Counted from the first letter of the stretch, positions 8,862 through 17,997 are shown. The stretch is DNA of 55,537 nt from Rhodococcus maanshanensis NBRC 100610 (GCF_001894865.1 NZ_BCXA01000050.1:1-55537); one strand, 5' to 3'. Numbers and translations: made by a program. Notes: generated by a model from the letters alone, not told the origin.

Positions 8862-9136
8862 CTGGTCGAATTATTTACCCGTACGTCGGCCTCGCTACCC
8901 CGATCTTCTCGATTCGGCCGGGCCGCTTGGCGTTTAACGCTATTCGCGCACGCGTCGGTGTGAATTGCAAGGCTAACGAAGCTTGCTATTCGTAGTGCTC
9001 CTGGAGACGATGGCGGACGTGGCCGATGGGGACTATCCCGGCGGTGTCCCGTGCGGCTCGCACAGCTGGGGCAATTCGGTGGGGCAATTCCTGATCACGT
9101 TTATTGCACTGCGGTTTGTGATGGCACGATCGGACC

Positions 9137-9640
9137 ATGAATCAACTGACCAGCCGGCTCGCGGGGCAGCTCGACTTCGGCGAGGACTCGGCGGCCGGTG
9201 CCGTGCTACCCGCTGGGATAGACGGATTCGGAGCGGGTGCCTGGTATTGGGTTCACGGTGATGAGACTCTGAACCAGAGCGAACTCGACAAGGCAGAAGC
9301 CGCGCTCGGCGATGTGCGGGCTCTGGTCGCGGCGGCGTTCGTGGCTTTCGCCGCCGAGCTGACCGATCCGCGGTCGACCACGTCGTTGTTTCGAGAGTTT
9401 CACGTCGAGGAGATCCCCGAAGAGATGGTGCGCGAGCTGTTCGGCGTGGATGCCCGTGAGGTCGTCACCGACGAGGTCTTCCTCGACCATCTACACCTCG
9501 TCGGCATCGCGGTCAGCCCCGCGGCCACGGAACGTGTCCTCGCACTCGACTTTGCAGTCGGCGCAGACAAGCCCACCGACCAACTGCTCGTCGCCGTGTG
9601 GGATCGGAACGACACCGTCACCGTTCACCACGAAAGTTGA
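9137..9640 (+). CDS. Hypothetical acidic cytosolic protein (possibly DUF2004-like)
   Basis: 167 residues, strongly acidic, with no signal peptide or TM. It begins MNQLTSRLAGQLDFGED and ends with a beta-rich segment (RVLALDFAVGADKPTDQLL, VAVWDRNDTVTV), a layout reminiscent of DUF2004-type immunity-like proteins; this assignment is weak. It is convergent with the HEAT-like gene. Codon use is like the neighbours. Confidence 0.55.
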   Translation: MNQLTSRLAGQLDFGEDSAAGAVLPAGIDGFGAGAWYWVHGDETLNQSELDKAEAALGDVRALVAAAFVAFAAELTDPRSTTSLFREFHVEEIPEEMVRELFGVDAREVVTDEVFLDHLHLVGIAVSPAATERVLALDFAVGADKPTDQLLVAVWDRNDTVTVHHES

Positions 9641-9687
9641 GCCCGGCGGCCGAGCCATCGTCCCGCCACGCCTGATCGCGACCCTCG

Positions 9688-10884
9688 TCACTCATCTCCG
9701 GTCGCGTCCTCCAGCAGCACCGCGATCGCCTGTCGGTCATACGGCAGGCCGACGCGCATGAGCGCCAGACCCGCGTTGCCGACGTTCGTTCCCCACAACC
9801 CCTCGTTCGCCACCAAAGCCGCGAGGAGCTGACGCTGGGGCGCGCCGATGTTCTCGGGTACCGGTGGGTACTGACCAGGAACGAACTCGACCTCGGGGAA
9901 CGCGGCACGAAGTAACGGTCCCCAGTCGTTGTCGGCCGTGTACGGGGTCGAAAGCTGCACTATCGCAACGGCCGCCGGCAGGATCGCGGCGAAGGACGTT
10001 TCCCGTTGCAGGAGCGAATTCAGCAGCGTGAACCTGACGTGCATGGGAAAACTGCTCGGTCGCCGTTCGAACCACCGGTCGACTTCTTCCGGCTGAGTCA
10101 GCGCACGGACGAGTTCTTCCGCCGCCTCCCCCGAACGCGGCAGGCACAGGGCGGCACATGCGCGGATCGCGGGATCGGCGTCGGCGAGCCGGCCGCTGAC
10201 GTCGGCCCCGACGGTGCCGAGAGCGAGAACAGCCGCGGCTCGGTCATCACGCTCCGTGGCGCTGTCCGCGAAGGAACCCAGCGCCGCGGCGACTCGGTGC
10301 TGATACGGCGGAGTGGAATTGCCGTTCCACCGCGCCAGCGCGCTCACCGCCCCGGCCTTGTGGGCGAAGGCATCCGATCTCATGAGCTGAAGAAGCCCCT
10401 CGAGGACCGGGTCCGCCTGCTGCCGGAGCGCCGGGATGGCGAGAGCCATGAGCGCTTCTGCCACCGGCGACTCCCACGCCTCTTCCGATTCCTCTTCGTC
10501 GTCGGACGCAAGGGCCTCGAAGAACTCGCGTTCATCCTCGCCGGAAGGCGGCATGGCGTCGCCTTCGTCCGGACGCAGTTCCCCGATCAGGGCAAGGCTG
10601 TCGCCCGCCGCATCGAGGAAGTCCACCAGCGCGGGCAAACGCGCTGACGCGGTCTTCCGGTCCGCGCCGCCGATCCAGAACGAGACGGCTTGTGCAACAG
10701 CGGCAACCGCGGGTGCCGTTGCCGGGTAGATGGTGCCCTGATGCAGCACCGCGCCGTACAGATGCTCCATCGCCGTCGAGAACGCCGTCTCGTCGGCACT
10801 CACCAACGCCTCCAGGTGAGCCGGCGTGTCCGTCGCCACCGCATAGGCGTGGAAGAGCCGATCCCAGTCGTGGGTCTCGCTCAC
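9688..10884 (-). CDS. HEAT-like helical-repeat protein
   Basis: 398 residues, almost all helical. Repeated short amphipathic helices rich in Ala/Leu are visible, for example AVSALARWNG, AAVLALGTVG and IRACAALCLPRSGEAAEELV (about residues 170-270), interrupted near 120-140 by a very acidic linker (ASDDEEESEEAWE). Such scaffolds bind proteins rather than catalyse. The start overlaps the stop of the YcxB-like gene by 4 nt, making a three-gene operon with unknown partners. The operon looks like the immunity-type genes often found beside polymorphic toxins, but no toxin is visible. Confidence 0.65.
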   Translation of the reverse strand: MSETHDWDRLFHAYAVATDTPAHLEALVSADETAFSTAMEHLYGAVLHQGTIYPATAPAVAAVAQAVSFWIGGADRKTASARLPALVDFLDAAGDSLALIGELRPDEGDAMPPSGEDEREFFEALASDDEEESEEAWESPVAEALMALAIPALRQQADPVLEGLLQLMRSDAFAHKAGAVSALARWNGNSTPPYQHRVAAALGSFADSATERDDRAAAVLALGTVGADVSGRLADADPAIRACAALCLPRSGEAAEELVRALTQPEEVDRWFERRPSSFPMHVRFTLLNSLLQRETSFAAILPAAVAIVQLSTPYTADNDWGPLLRAAFPEVEFVPGQYPPVPENIGAPQRQLLAALVANEGLWGTNVGNAGLALMRVGLPYDRQAIAVLLEDATGDE

Positions 10885-11396
10885 GCGACGTAGTCCTGTT
10901 CATCACGCCGTGCCCGATCGATGTACCCCTCGGCCAGTGCAAGTGCACCGTCGTCGAGCGCGCGACCTGGCACGAAGAACGCCGCCTTCCCCGCCGTGTT
11001 CCGAAACACGATGCCGTCCTTGATGCGTACCGCTCCGGAGAACGAATTCCACGGCGCGCGCGATGAGCCGAAACTGCCATCCAACCCCAGCCCGTCCGGA
11101 GCTATCCGCACCGTGAGTCGCGATCCGACACGCATGGCGTCATCGACCGCCTTCGCGGCAACGCGACGAAGGATGCCCACGAAGACGACGAGCAGCAGCG
11201 CAAGGGCTGCGATCACCCCGAATGCGAAGACCCCGATGGAGCGACCCGACACCGCCAACACGATGCCGACGACCAGCGCGATCGGGAGGGCGATCATGCC
11301 CGTGATCCGCAGGCGACGCGACACCGCCGCATCGGCGAACGCCCGCCGGACGGCCGCCCTGTCCGCGGCATCGATCGTGATGCCGTTCTCGAACAC
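10881..11396 (-). CDS. YcxB-like two-TM membrane protein
   Basis: 171 residues. An N-terminal cytosolic stretch, two adjacent TM helices (about 32-50 and 54-74: IALPIALVVGIVLAVSG, FAFGVIAALALLLVVF) and a C-terminal beta-rich domain (LTVRIAPDGL, PWNSFSGAVRIKDGIVFRN, FFVPGRAL) match the layout of YcxB/DUF-type proteins. Overlaps the downstream HEAT-like gene by ATGA and lies 6 nt after the upstream gene. Function unknown. Confidence 0.7.
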   Translation of the reverse strand: MFENGITIDAADRAAVRRAFADAAVSRRLRITGMIALPIALVVGIVLAVSGRSIGVFAFGVIAALALLLVVFVGILRRVAAKAVDDAMRVGSRLTVRIAPDGLGLDGSFGSSRAPWNSFSGAVRIKDGIVFRNTAGKAAFFVPGRALDDGALALAEGYIDRARRDEQDYVA

Positions 11397-11402
11397 GGCC
11401 GC

Positions 11403-11894
11403 CTACCCGCTTCCCTGTATCGCCGGCCCGGTGAGCGCCGCACGAATCCGCTCGAACGCCTGCCGAGTCTCCGACGGTGCGAGGAAGTCATCCAGCGGCG
11501 CCCCGCTCGCCTCGAAGTCCGCCTGTTCGAGCAGCGCGATGCCGAGAGCGGCGATCCGCTCCGAGGATCGTTCCTCCAGATGGCCGGCCCACGCCTCCAG
11601 CGCGGTGATCGCGCGCAGGAGATCCGGATCCATGTCGCCATCGGACAAGTCGCCCTCGTCGATCTCCACGATCCATGCCCGGAGCTGCTCGGCGGACGCC
11701 GTACCTGCTCCGTCGGCAGCCGCGCTGACCGCGCGTGCTCCGGCCTCCGCCAGCTCGGCGGCCGCCGCCGCGGCCACGCCATCCGCGGTGAGGAGCTCCC
11801 GCGTGACCGCGATCCCGAACGCGACCTGCGCCTCGACCGTGGCGTGGGTTGCATACTCACGAACGGAGTTCTCGACTTCCTCGTAGCTACTCAC
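11403..11894 (-). CDS. Hypothetical helical protein, first gene of the three-gene operon
   Basis: 163 residues, Ala/Glu-rich and helical (VEAQVAFGIAVTRELLTADG, then a long Ala-rich helix). The opening faintly recalls DUF416 proteins, but I cannot assign it. The stop is 6 nt before the YcxB-like gene. The divergent methyltransferase starts 140 bp away. Confidence 0.6.
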   Translation of the reverse strand: MSSYEEVENSVREYATHATVEAQVAFGIAVTRELLTADGVAAAAAAELAEAGARAVSAAADGAGTASAEQLRAWIVEIDEGDLSDGDMDPDLLRAITALEAWAGHLEERSSERIAALGIALLEQADFEASGAPLDDFLAPSETRQAFERIRAALTGPAIQGSG

Positions 11895-12034
11895 GCCGCG
11901 TCACCTTTCCAGCCCGGGCGAGGTCGCCGCATCCCGCAGCCCCTGGTCGGGATGTGAGAGAAACCGCTGGGTATCTGACGACGCGTGCTCCTGTCTTCAC
12001 CGCGGCGATTGTTCCACCAGTTCCCGGAGCCGCG

Positions 12035-12676
12035 ATGATCGACGGCATGGAGAACACCAGCGCCCAACCACGCGACACCGTCCGCGAGTCATATTCGGCC
12101 AGATCCCAGGAGTACGTGGATCTCTTGGGCTCCATGACCTCGACGCACCCATCCGATCGAGCCCTGGTGCGCAGCTGGGCCGCCACCCTGACGGGCCCCG
12201 TGCTCGACGCTGGGTGTGGTCCGGGGCAGTGGACAGACTTCTTGGCCACCGAGTGCGGACAAGCCGTGAGCGGGATCGACCTGGTTCCTGAGTTCGTTGG
12301 ACGAGCTCGATTGGAGTACCCCGATCTCACCTTCGAAGTCGGCGGCTTCGAGGCATTGCATGCCGCGACGGGATCACTGGGCGGCGTGCTCTCCTGGTAC
12401 TCGCTGATCCACCACCGTCCGCAGGAGATCCGGACTCCGCTCGCCGAGTTCGCGCGCGTGATCCGGCCGGGCGGAGGGGTGTTGGTGGGCTTCTTCGAAG
12501 GTGCGGCCGTAGGGCCTTTCGACCACGCCGTCACCACTGCCTATCGGTGGCCGGTGGCCGAACTCGGTCAGGAGTTGGTCACGGCCGGCTTCGAGGTGAT
12601 CGAGACGCATACCCGAACGGGGAGCGGCTACCGGCCTCACGGCGCGATCGCCGCGCGCCGACGGAGCAGCCGGTGA
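12035..12676 (+). CDS. Class I SAM-dependent methyltransferase
   Basis: 213 residues. Motif I VLDAGCGPGQWTDFLA (near residues 58-73), the acidic residue SGIDLVPE after strand beta2 and VIRPGGGVLVGFFEG after beta5 mark a Rossmann-fold methyltransferase of the Methyltransf_11/25 type. ATG 12035 is chosen because GGAG lies 7 nt before it; ATG 12047 is an alternative. A small-molecule substrate is likely but unknown. Confidence 0.88.
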   Translation: MIDGMENTSAQPRDTVRESYSARSQEYVDLLGSMTSTHPSDRALVRSWAATLTGPVLDAGCGPGQWTDFLATECGQAVSGIDLVPEFVGRARLEYPDLTFEVGGFEALHAATGSLGGVLSWYSLIHHRPQEIRTPLAEFARVIRPGGGVLVGFFEGAAVGPFDHAVTTAYRWPVAELGQELVTAGFEVIETHTRTGSGYRPHGAIAARRRSSR

Positions 12677-12720
12677 GGGATCGGCCAAGGCCGCGTCCGC
12701 CGGACCGACCTCGGGACCCG

Positions 12721-13674
12721 TCAGTGCGCCGCGTCCGCCTTCTTCCGCTTCGGGATCAGGTGCATGATCAGGACGACGATCGCGCCGACGACGAGTCCGA
12801 CCAGAGCGGACGCCAGGGTCCCCGCGCTCCAGGACAGCACGCCGCCGAAGCCGCCGTGCACGAGTTCACCGAACCAGTGCTCGAGGTCGTGGAGGCGATC
12901 GGCAGGCCAGTGGAAACCCGCCTCGCCGACGTTGACGATCAGGATGTGGCCGCCGACCCACAGCATCGCGGCGATTCCGACCACGGTGAGCACCGCCATC
13001 ACCTTCGGCATCGCGGCCACGAGGCCGCGGCCGATCCGCTGACTGAACGACGACTTGCGCTGGGCGAGCGCGAGCCCCACGTCATCCATCTTCACGATCA
13101 GCGCGACCACGCCGTATACCAGGATGGTGATGAGAACCGCGACGACGATGAGCACCATCAGCCGGGTGAAGAACGGTTCGTCCTCGACCGACGACAGGGA
13201 GATCACCATGATCTCGGCGGAGAGGATCAGGTCGGTGCGGATCGCGCCGTTGACCATCGTCTTCTCGTGTTCGGGCCCACCCAGCGCCGCGGTCTCCGCC
13301 TCGCCCTCGTGATGACCGCCGGTCAGCGCCTCGTAGACCTTCTCGGCGCCCTCGTAGCAGAGGAACAAGCCTCCGGCGATCAGCAGGTAGGGCAGGGCCT
13401 GCGGCAGAAACTGGCTGAGGATCATCGCCACCGGGAGGATGATCAGCAGCTTGTTGCGGATCGAGCCGATCGCGATCTTCCGGATGATGGGCAGTTCGCG
13501 CTTGGGAGAGAAGCCGTGCACGTACCGCGGCGTCACGGCGGTGTCGTCGACAACCACGCCCGCCGCCTTGATGCTGGCCTTGCCGGCCGCCGCACCGATG
13601 TCGTCGATGGACGCCGCGGCCACTTTCGCGATCGCTGCGACGTCGTCCAACAGGGCGACGAGACCACCAGCCAC
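12721..13674 (-). CDS. DUF808 family integral membrane protein
   Basis: 317 residues. The family's characteristic start AGGLVALLDDVAAIAKVAA follows a GTG at 13674, which sits 5 nt after GGGAGG; the reading frame runs on upstream but that part is not family sequence. Conserved ASIDDIGAAAGK and GVVVDDTAVTPRYV precede about six TM helices (ILPVAMILSQFLPQALPYLL, LMVLIVVAVLITILVYGV, LVGLVVGAIVVLIMHL). Known in proteobacteria as YedI-like; function unknown. Separated from STM4011 by 133 bp, so probably its own unit. Confidence 0.88.
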   Translation of the reverse strand: MAGGLVALLDDVAAIAKVAAASIDDIGAAAGKASIKAAGVVVDDTAVTPRYVHGFSPKRELPIIRKIAIGSIRNKLLIILPVAMILSQFLPQALPYLLIAGGLFLCYEGAEKVYEALTGGHHEGEAETAALGGPEHEKTMVNGAIRTDLILSAEIMVISLSSVEDEPFFTRLMVLIVVAVLITILVYGVVALIVKMDDVGLALAQRKSSFSQRIGRGLVAAMPKVMAVLTVVGIAAMLWVGGHILIVNVGEAGFHWPADRLHDLEHWFGELVHGGFGGVLSWSAGTLASALVGLVVGAIVVLIMHLIPKRKKADAAH

Positions 13675-13807
13675 GGGAACCTCCCAGTTCGGATGTGCAG
13701 AGCCGGTCGAACGACACGCGGTCGCGCGTCGACACAGAACGGTACCGAACCGGCGGTCACCGCTGCCCGCCTGACCGCGGACGGGTGCCCGGCCCGGGCG
13801 CGCCGGC

Positions 13808-14683
13808 TCAGTGAGATGTGGATGCGGTCGGGAGTGGGAGCCACACCGGCTCGGTAGGGATCCGTTCCAGCACGCCGCCCGCGAAGACGTCGTACAGCGG
13901 AAGCTGCTCTGCGTGCACATAGCCGATGTGGCAGTCACACACGTCCAGCGGGCAGGGGCGCGGCCGCAAGGCATGCCGGAAGGAGCCGTCGTGCAGGTTG
14001 CCCAGGACCTCGGGAACGAAATGACAGCGCCTGACGGTGCCTGCCCCGTCGACGGACACCACCGAGTCACCCGTACGGCATGCGCTCCCCCGCGTCCGGT
14101 GCGGGTGCCTGCTGAACTCGAAGAGGGGGTCGATCTCAGTCCAATCGGCCGCGTCGGCGTCGATGTACTCGTGTCCCTCGGCGGCGTTGACCCATAGGTA
14201 CACCGAATCGGGAAGCTCGGCGCGCAGCCGGCGGGCGGCCTCCAGATGCTCGGGCAGTCCGACGACACCCACGCTGAAGCGCACCCCGAGCGTGGTCAGT
14301 TCGGCGGTCTTGGTGAGGAACCGGTCGCGGGGCGTCTGACCGGGGTGGTACGTGCACCACAGGGCGACCGTGTCGCGGTCGGCGTCGGCGAGCCAGCCGG
14401 TGCGGCAGCTGAGGTTGGTCTGGATCGCCACCCGGCGTACACGAGGCAGCCGGGACAGGTCCACCAGGGCCCGCCGATACCAGGAGCGGACGAGGCCCTC
14501 CCCCCACGGTGTGAAGAGGATCGACAGGTCCTCGTCCTGGTCTGCCGCCCACGCGCAGAAGCGCTCCAGTGCGGCCCGGTCGGCCCGCAACTGTTCGCGG
14601 GTGTCCCGGCGTTTGGCGAACGGGCAGTACGGGCAGTCGTAGTCGCAGGACGCCAGCGGACCCCGGTACAGGATGGTCAGCAC
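13808..14683 (-). CDS. STM4011 family radical SAM protein
   Basis: 291 residues. Starts MLTILYRGPLASCDYDCPYC; the [4Fe-4S] motif is C13-x3-C17-x2-C20. The partial TIM barrel continues with LSILFTPWGEGLVRS and RVAIQTNLSC. C-terminal Cys residues (RCHFVPEVLGNL, LDVCDCHIGYVH) could bind an auxiliary cluster. GTG 14683 is preferred because it lies 2 nt after the STM4012 stop and gives the family-typical N-terminus. Terminal gene of a five-gene coupled cluster. Reaction unknown. Confidence 0.9.
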   Translation of the reverse strand: MLTILYRGPLASCDYDCPYCPFAKRRDTREQLRADRAALERFCAWAADQDEDLSILFTPWGEGLVRSWYRRALVDLSRLPRVRRVAIQTNLSCRTGWLADADRDTVALWCTYHPGQTPRDRFLTKTAELTTLGVRFSVGVVGLPEHLEAARRLRAELPDSVYLWVNAAEGHEYIDADAADWTEIDPLFEFSRHPHRTRGSACRTGDSVVSVDGAGTVRRCHFVPEVLGNLHDGSFRHALRPRPCPLDVCDCHIGYVHAEQLPLYDVFAGGVLERIPTEPVWLPLPTASTSH

Positions 14684-14685
14684 CG

Positions 14686-15972
14686 TCAGCGGCCTTCGTA
14701 CTCGGCCATCGCGGCCCGCACCTGCAGCGAGAACAGCTCGGGCCCCAGCGCGTCGGAGTACGCGATGCCCAGCGTGGTCAGCCGCAGCCGGGTGCCGTCG
14801 GAGTCGAGCCATCCGCGGTCGGACCACCGGTCCAGCTCGGCGCCGAAATGCTCGTGGGGATCGGCCCCGAATCGGGACCGGTAGTCCGCCAACGGCATTC
14901 CCGAGGCCTGCAGCACGGACTGCAGCAGGTGCCGGCGTCGGGCCTCGTCCTCGGTCATCGCGTGGCCCACCACGGCACGGCGGAAGTCGTCGACGGTGCC
15001 CGCCACGTAGTCGTCGATGATGGCGCGCACCTCCCGCGCGTCGACCGCGTAGTCGAAGGAGTAGTGCAGTCCTCGGGTGTACGACCGCGCGCCGCAACCG
15101 AGTCCGATCATGCCGTCGGTCTGACAGGCGTAGTCGTTCGGGCCGAGATCGGGGGCGTCGGCGCGGCGGAACATGCGCATCGACTCCTGGATGTAGCCCG
15201 CCGCGATCAGCCGATCGCGGCCGCGGCGGTAGAGGTCAAGCCGGCGGGCGTCCCATTCCGGATCGGGACCGGCGCCGCGGCGGGCCAGGCCCGTAAGCGG
15301 CCGCACGTACAGCGGGTACAGGTACAGCTCCTCCGGACGCCAGGCCAGCGCGGCGTCGAGGGAGGCGGCCCAGGAATCCGTTGTCTGTCCGTCGATTCCG
15401 TAGATCAGGTCGATGTTGAGCACCTCGATCGCGGCGTCCCGGATGCGCCCGAGGGCTGCCTCGACGTCCGCGCGCCGTTGCGGCCGGACCGCCGCCCTGG
15501 CCTCGGTGTCGTCGAAGCTCTGCACACCGAGGCTGAGCCGGGTGATCCCGCGCTCGGCCAGTACCGCGAGCCGGTCGGACGTGGCCGTCGCCGGGGACGC
15601 CTCCACCGACAGGGGGAGCGCCCGTAGGTCGGCCCCCATGCCCTCGGCGATGTCGCACAGCCGGTCCAGTTCCGCCGAGGTCAGGTAGGTGGGGGTCCCG
15701 CCGCCGAACGCCGCCGTCGCGAATCGGGCCGAGGGCGCCAGGGCCTCGCGCACCGCCTCGGACTGCCGCTCGAGGGCGTCGAGGTACCGGGTGGTCAGCT
15801 CGTCCGGTGCCCCGACCCGGGTGAACAGGTTGCAGAAGCCGCACCGCACCTCGCAGAACGGCACGTGCAGGTACAGCGACAGCGCGTCCTGCGGTTCGCC
15901 CGCCCACAGCTCGGTCAGGGCCGGGCGCGGGTGCAGCGGCCGATACGCGGTCTTGTGCGGGTACGCGTACAC
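14686..15972 (-). CDS. STM4012 family radical SAM protein (HemN-like), N-terminus possibly truncated
   Basis: 428 residues from GTG 15972. Radical SAM motif PFCEVRCGFCNLF (C40-x3-C44-x2-C47), GGGTPTYL, SVEASPATAT and LSLGVQSFDD place it beside HemN/coproporphyrinogen dehydrogenase-like enzymes, with a HemN-type C-terminal domain. Upstream in the same frame are codons for LPPYQNY, then TAA at 15994-15996, then 18 codons reaching an ATG (16050) that overlaps the STM4013 stop by ATGA. Other genes in the cluster start by overlap, so the original start was probably 16050 and an ochre codon now interrupts the N-terminus. Translation may resume at GTG 15972; every catalytic motif lies after it. Confidence 0.88.
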   Translation of the reverse strand: MYAYPHKTAYRPLHPRPALTELWAGEPQDALSLYLHVPFCEVRCGFCNLFTRVGAPDELTTRYLDALERQSEAVREALAPSARFATAAFGGGTPTYLTSAELDRLCDIAEGMGADLRALPLSVEASPATATSDRLAVLAERGITRLSLGVQSFDDTEARAAVRPQRRADVEAALGRIRDAAIEVLNIDLIYGIDGQTTDSWAASLDAALAWRPEELYLYPLYVRPLTGLARRGAGPDPEWDARRLDLYRRGRDRLIAAGYIQESMRMFRRADAPDLGPNDYACQTDGMIGLGCGARSYTRGLHYSFDYAVDAREVRAIIDDYVAGTVDDFRRAVVGHAMTEDEARRRHLLQSVLQASGMPLADYRSRFGADPHEHFGAELDRWSDRGWLDSDGTRLRLTTLGIAYSDALGPELFSLQVRAAMAEYEGR

Positions 15973-15993
15973 GTAGTTCTGGTACGGCGGAAG

Positions 15994-15996
15994 TTA
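15994..15996 (-). other. In-frame TAA inside the expected N-terminus of STM4012
   Basis: The TAA is in the same frame as both the overlapping ATG at 16050 and the GTG at 15972. It could come from CAA by one transition. The residues between the TAA and the GTG (LPPYQNY) fit the family's N-terminal pattern as I remember it. A sequencing error is also possible. Confidence 0.6.
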
Positions 15997-16046
15997 ATCC
16001 GCCGCAACGGAGTCCGGCGGCACCGGCAGGGGCAGGTCGACGGCGG

Positions 16047-16913
16047 TCATCTCGGTCCCTCGAGGAAGAAGTGGGCGTAGGGCACGGTCCACACCACGGG
16101 GTGGCCCAGCCGGTGCCCGGTGTAGCCGTCCTCGCCGTACGCGGTGCCGTGGTCGGAGCACACGATCGCGAAGCACCGGCGCCGGCTCGACATGGCGGCG
16201 AACAGACGCCCGATGTGCCGATCGACGTACTCCAGCGCGGCCGCGTGCGTCTCCCGGGTGTCCCCGGCATCCGCGGTGGCTCCCTCGGCGAAGAACCAGT
16301 TCGGTTGGTGCAGGGCCGAGACGTTGACGAACAGGAACAGCCGACGCTCCGCGGGGAGCCGGCCAACCACCCGCGACGCCAGATCCACCTGCGTCTCGAA
16401 CGATGTCGGCGACGTCACCCCGAGTTCGGGTGACCAGTGCGCCTCGTCGAACAGGCCGGGCAGCACCGACCCCAGTGCACCCCGGCGGTTGAAGAAGCCG
16501 ACGCCGCCGATGCACACCGTGTGGTAGCCGACGGAGGCTAGGCCCGCAACGAGATTCGACTCCGCGTACACGAACGTGCCGTCCGCGGTCGACTCGCTGC
16601 CACCGAACTCGGCCGCGAACAGTCGGGGGTGCGGCCCCTGCGCGACCGGGGTGGGCAGGAACCCGGCGAACATCGCCTGATGCGAGGCGTAGGTGAAGCT
16701 GCCGGGCGCATGACGTTCCTCCCACCGGCCACCGGGCAGGTGCTGCGCGAGGTTCGGGATCCGACCGGCCGCCGCGAGCTCGCAGGCCACGTCGTAGCGC
16801 AGGGTGTCGAGCGTGATCAGCAGGATGTCGTCGGAGTCGACGACGGTGTTCATGTCCGGCTGTGCCGCAGTCGATTCCGGCTGCGTGCCGACCGTCGTGT
16901 CAGGCCGCGACAT
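16047..16913 (-). CDS. STM4013/SEN3800 family hydrolase (alkaline phosphatase/sulfatase fold)
   Basis: 288 residues from ATG 16913, which has GGAGGG about 10 nt upstream; ATG 16853 (MNTVVDSDDI) matches the usual family N-terminus and is the alternative. Metal-ligand motifs of the fold are visible: LLITLDTLRYD near the N-terminus, the nucleophile region SFTYASHQAMFAG, and late CSDHGTAYGEDGYTGHRLGH with Asp/His ligands. Members would hydrolyse phosphate or sulfate esters. No signal peptide, so cytosolic. Overlaps STM4014 by 14 bp and STM4012's probable original start by 4. Confidence 0.88.
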   Translation of the reverse strand: MSRPDTTVGTQPESTAAQPDMNTVVDSDDILLITLDTLRYDVACELAAAGRIPNLAQHLPGGRWEERHAPGSFTYASHQAMFAGFLPTPVAQGPHPRLFAAEFGGSESTADGTFVYAESNLVAGLASVGYHTVCIGGVGFFNRRGALGSVLPGLFDEAHWSPELGVTSPTSFETQVDLASRVVGRLPAERRLFLFVNVSALHQPNWFFAEGATADAGDTRETHAAALEYVDRHIGRLFAAMSSRRRCFAIVCSDHGTAYGEDGYTGHRLGHPVVWTVPYAHFFLEGPR

Positions 16914-17997
16914 GATCGGACCACCCTCCGGCGACCGCGGCCAGTTGGGCCGCATAGGTGTCGAGGCCGTCGGCGCGGCCCGGGAGCCCGCTCAGGCCCG
17001 GGAGCAGGTCGCCGAACGCATTCACCTCACCGACCGCGGCCCCGCGCCAGTTCGCGGCGGGCAGCAGGTCCACCCCGACACACAGCGTGCGCGGGAAGCA
17101 GGCGGCGGCCCGTTCCGCGACGGCCAGCGCGCTCTCCCAGCCGTATCCCGCGGCGTCGAAGCCGGCCCGCGCGGCCTCCAGGTCGCCGCGTTGCCCGCCC
17201 AGGTGCAGGTTGGTCATGGGGTGGGCGCTGGTCCGCAGCACCGCGTGGGTCGCCCGCCCGGCGATCACCACGACCCGCAGATCGGCGGCGCGACCCTGCC
17301 ACGACGGCTTCGGCAACCACGCCTCGATGTGCAGGCATTCGCCTGCCAGCGCGTCGATCAGGGCGCCGACCTCGGCTTCGCCCGTGAGTCGGCGCACGCG
17401 CAGCGAGTTGTAGAGACCGTCCTCGGCGATCTCGACGCTGCTGCGCGCCTGCACCCGGCCACCGGAGGCGGTCTCGACGGCAACCACCCCGGCCGCGGAC
17501 GATCCGTGCGCGGGCTTGACGAAGAACCGCCGCAGCCCGGCCGCCGCGGCCAGCTCGCGCACCTCCGGCCAGTCCCGAGGCGCCGACGCGTCGCCGCCCG
17601 AGGTGGGCGAGATCGGCACCGGCACACCATCACCCGCGAGGACGGCGTGGCAGCGTCGCTTGTCGAACAGCACGGCCAGATCGTCCGGATGGGTCAGCCG
17701 GCGCCCGCCGCGCAGCGTGCCGACCGCGGCGAGCAGCGACGCATACCACCGCGGGCCGTCGGCGATCCGGGTCGGGTCCCCGGCTCCGCGTAGCAGTGCG
17801 TCGACGTCGGGGTCCTCGCCGGGCGAGTCGAGGCGCACCCACTCGTCGGCGTGGAACCGGGTCCCGCGGCCGATGAGCACCTCGCGCCAGGACACCACCC
17901 GCGGGGTGGGCATGCCGGAGCGGGTCGCGGCGTCGAGCAGCATCGTGACGCGACGGTTCTCCGGGTTGCCCACGACCGCCAGTCGCGAACGGGTCAT
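16900..17997 (-). CDS. STM4014 family protein (ATP-grasp-like)
   Basis: 365 residues. An N-terminal Rossmann-like preATP-grasp part (SRLAVVGNPENRRVT) is followed by an ATP-grasp core: FFVKPAHGSSAAGVVAVE with the nucleotide-binding Lys, the E-x-W motif IEAWLPKPSWQG, and the Mg2+-binding VGEVNAFGDLLPGL. Such enzymes ligate a carboxylate to an amine or thiol via acyl phosphate. Start overlaps the STM4015 stop (ATGA). In a cluster with two radical SAM enzymes this suggests assembly of a modified peptide or small molecule (inference). Confidence 0.88.
   Translation of the reverse strand: MTRSRLAVVGNPENRRVTMLLDAATRSGMPTPRVVSWREVLIGRGTRFHADEWVRLDSPGEDPDVDALLRGAGDPTRIADGPRWYASLLAAVGTLRGGRRLTHPDDLAVLFDKRRCHAVLAGDGVPVPISPTSGGDASAPRDWPEVRELAAAAGLRRFFVKPAHGSSAAGVVAVETASGGRVQARSSVEIAEDGLYNSLRVRRLTGEAEVGALIDALAGECLHIEAWLPKPSWQGRAADLRVVVIAGRATHAVLRTSAHPMTNLHLGGQRGDLEAARAGFDAAGYGWESALAVAERAAACFPRTLCVGVDLLPAANWRGAAVGEVNAFGDLLPGLSGLPGRADGLDTYAAQLAAVAGGWSDHVAA

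Noticed and set aside
13675-14268. N-terminal extension of the DUF808 frame up to 14268
   Set aside because: The upstream part is the shadow of STM4011. The GTG at 13674 has a good Shine-Dalgarno and the family-typical start.
14684-15097. N-terminal extension of the STM4011 frame
   Set aside because: It lies inside STM4012 in another frame and is Arg/Ala-rich with no family similarity.
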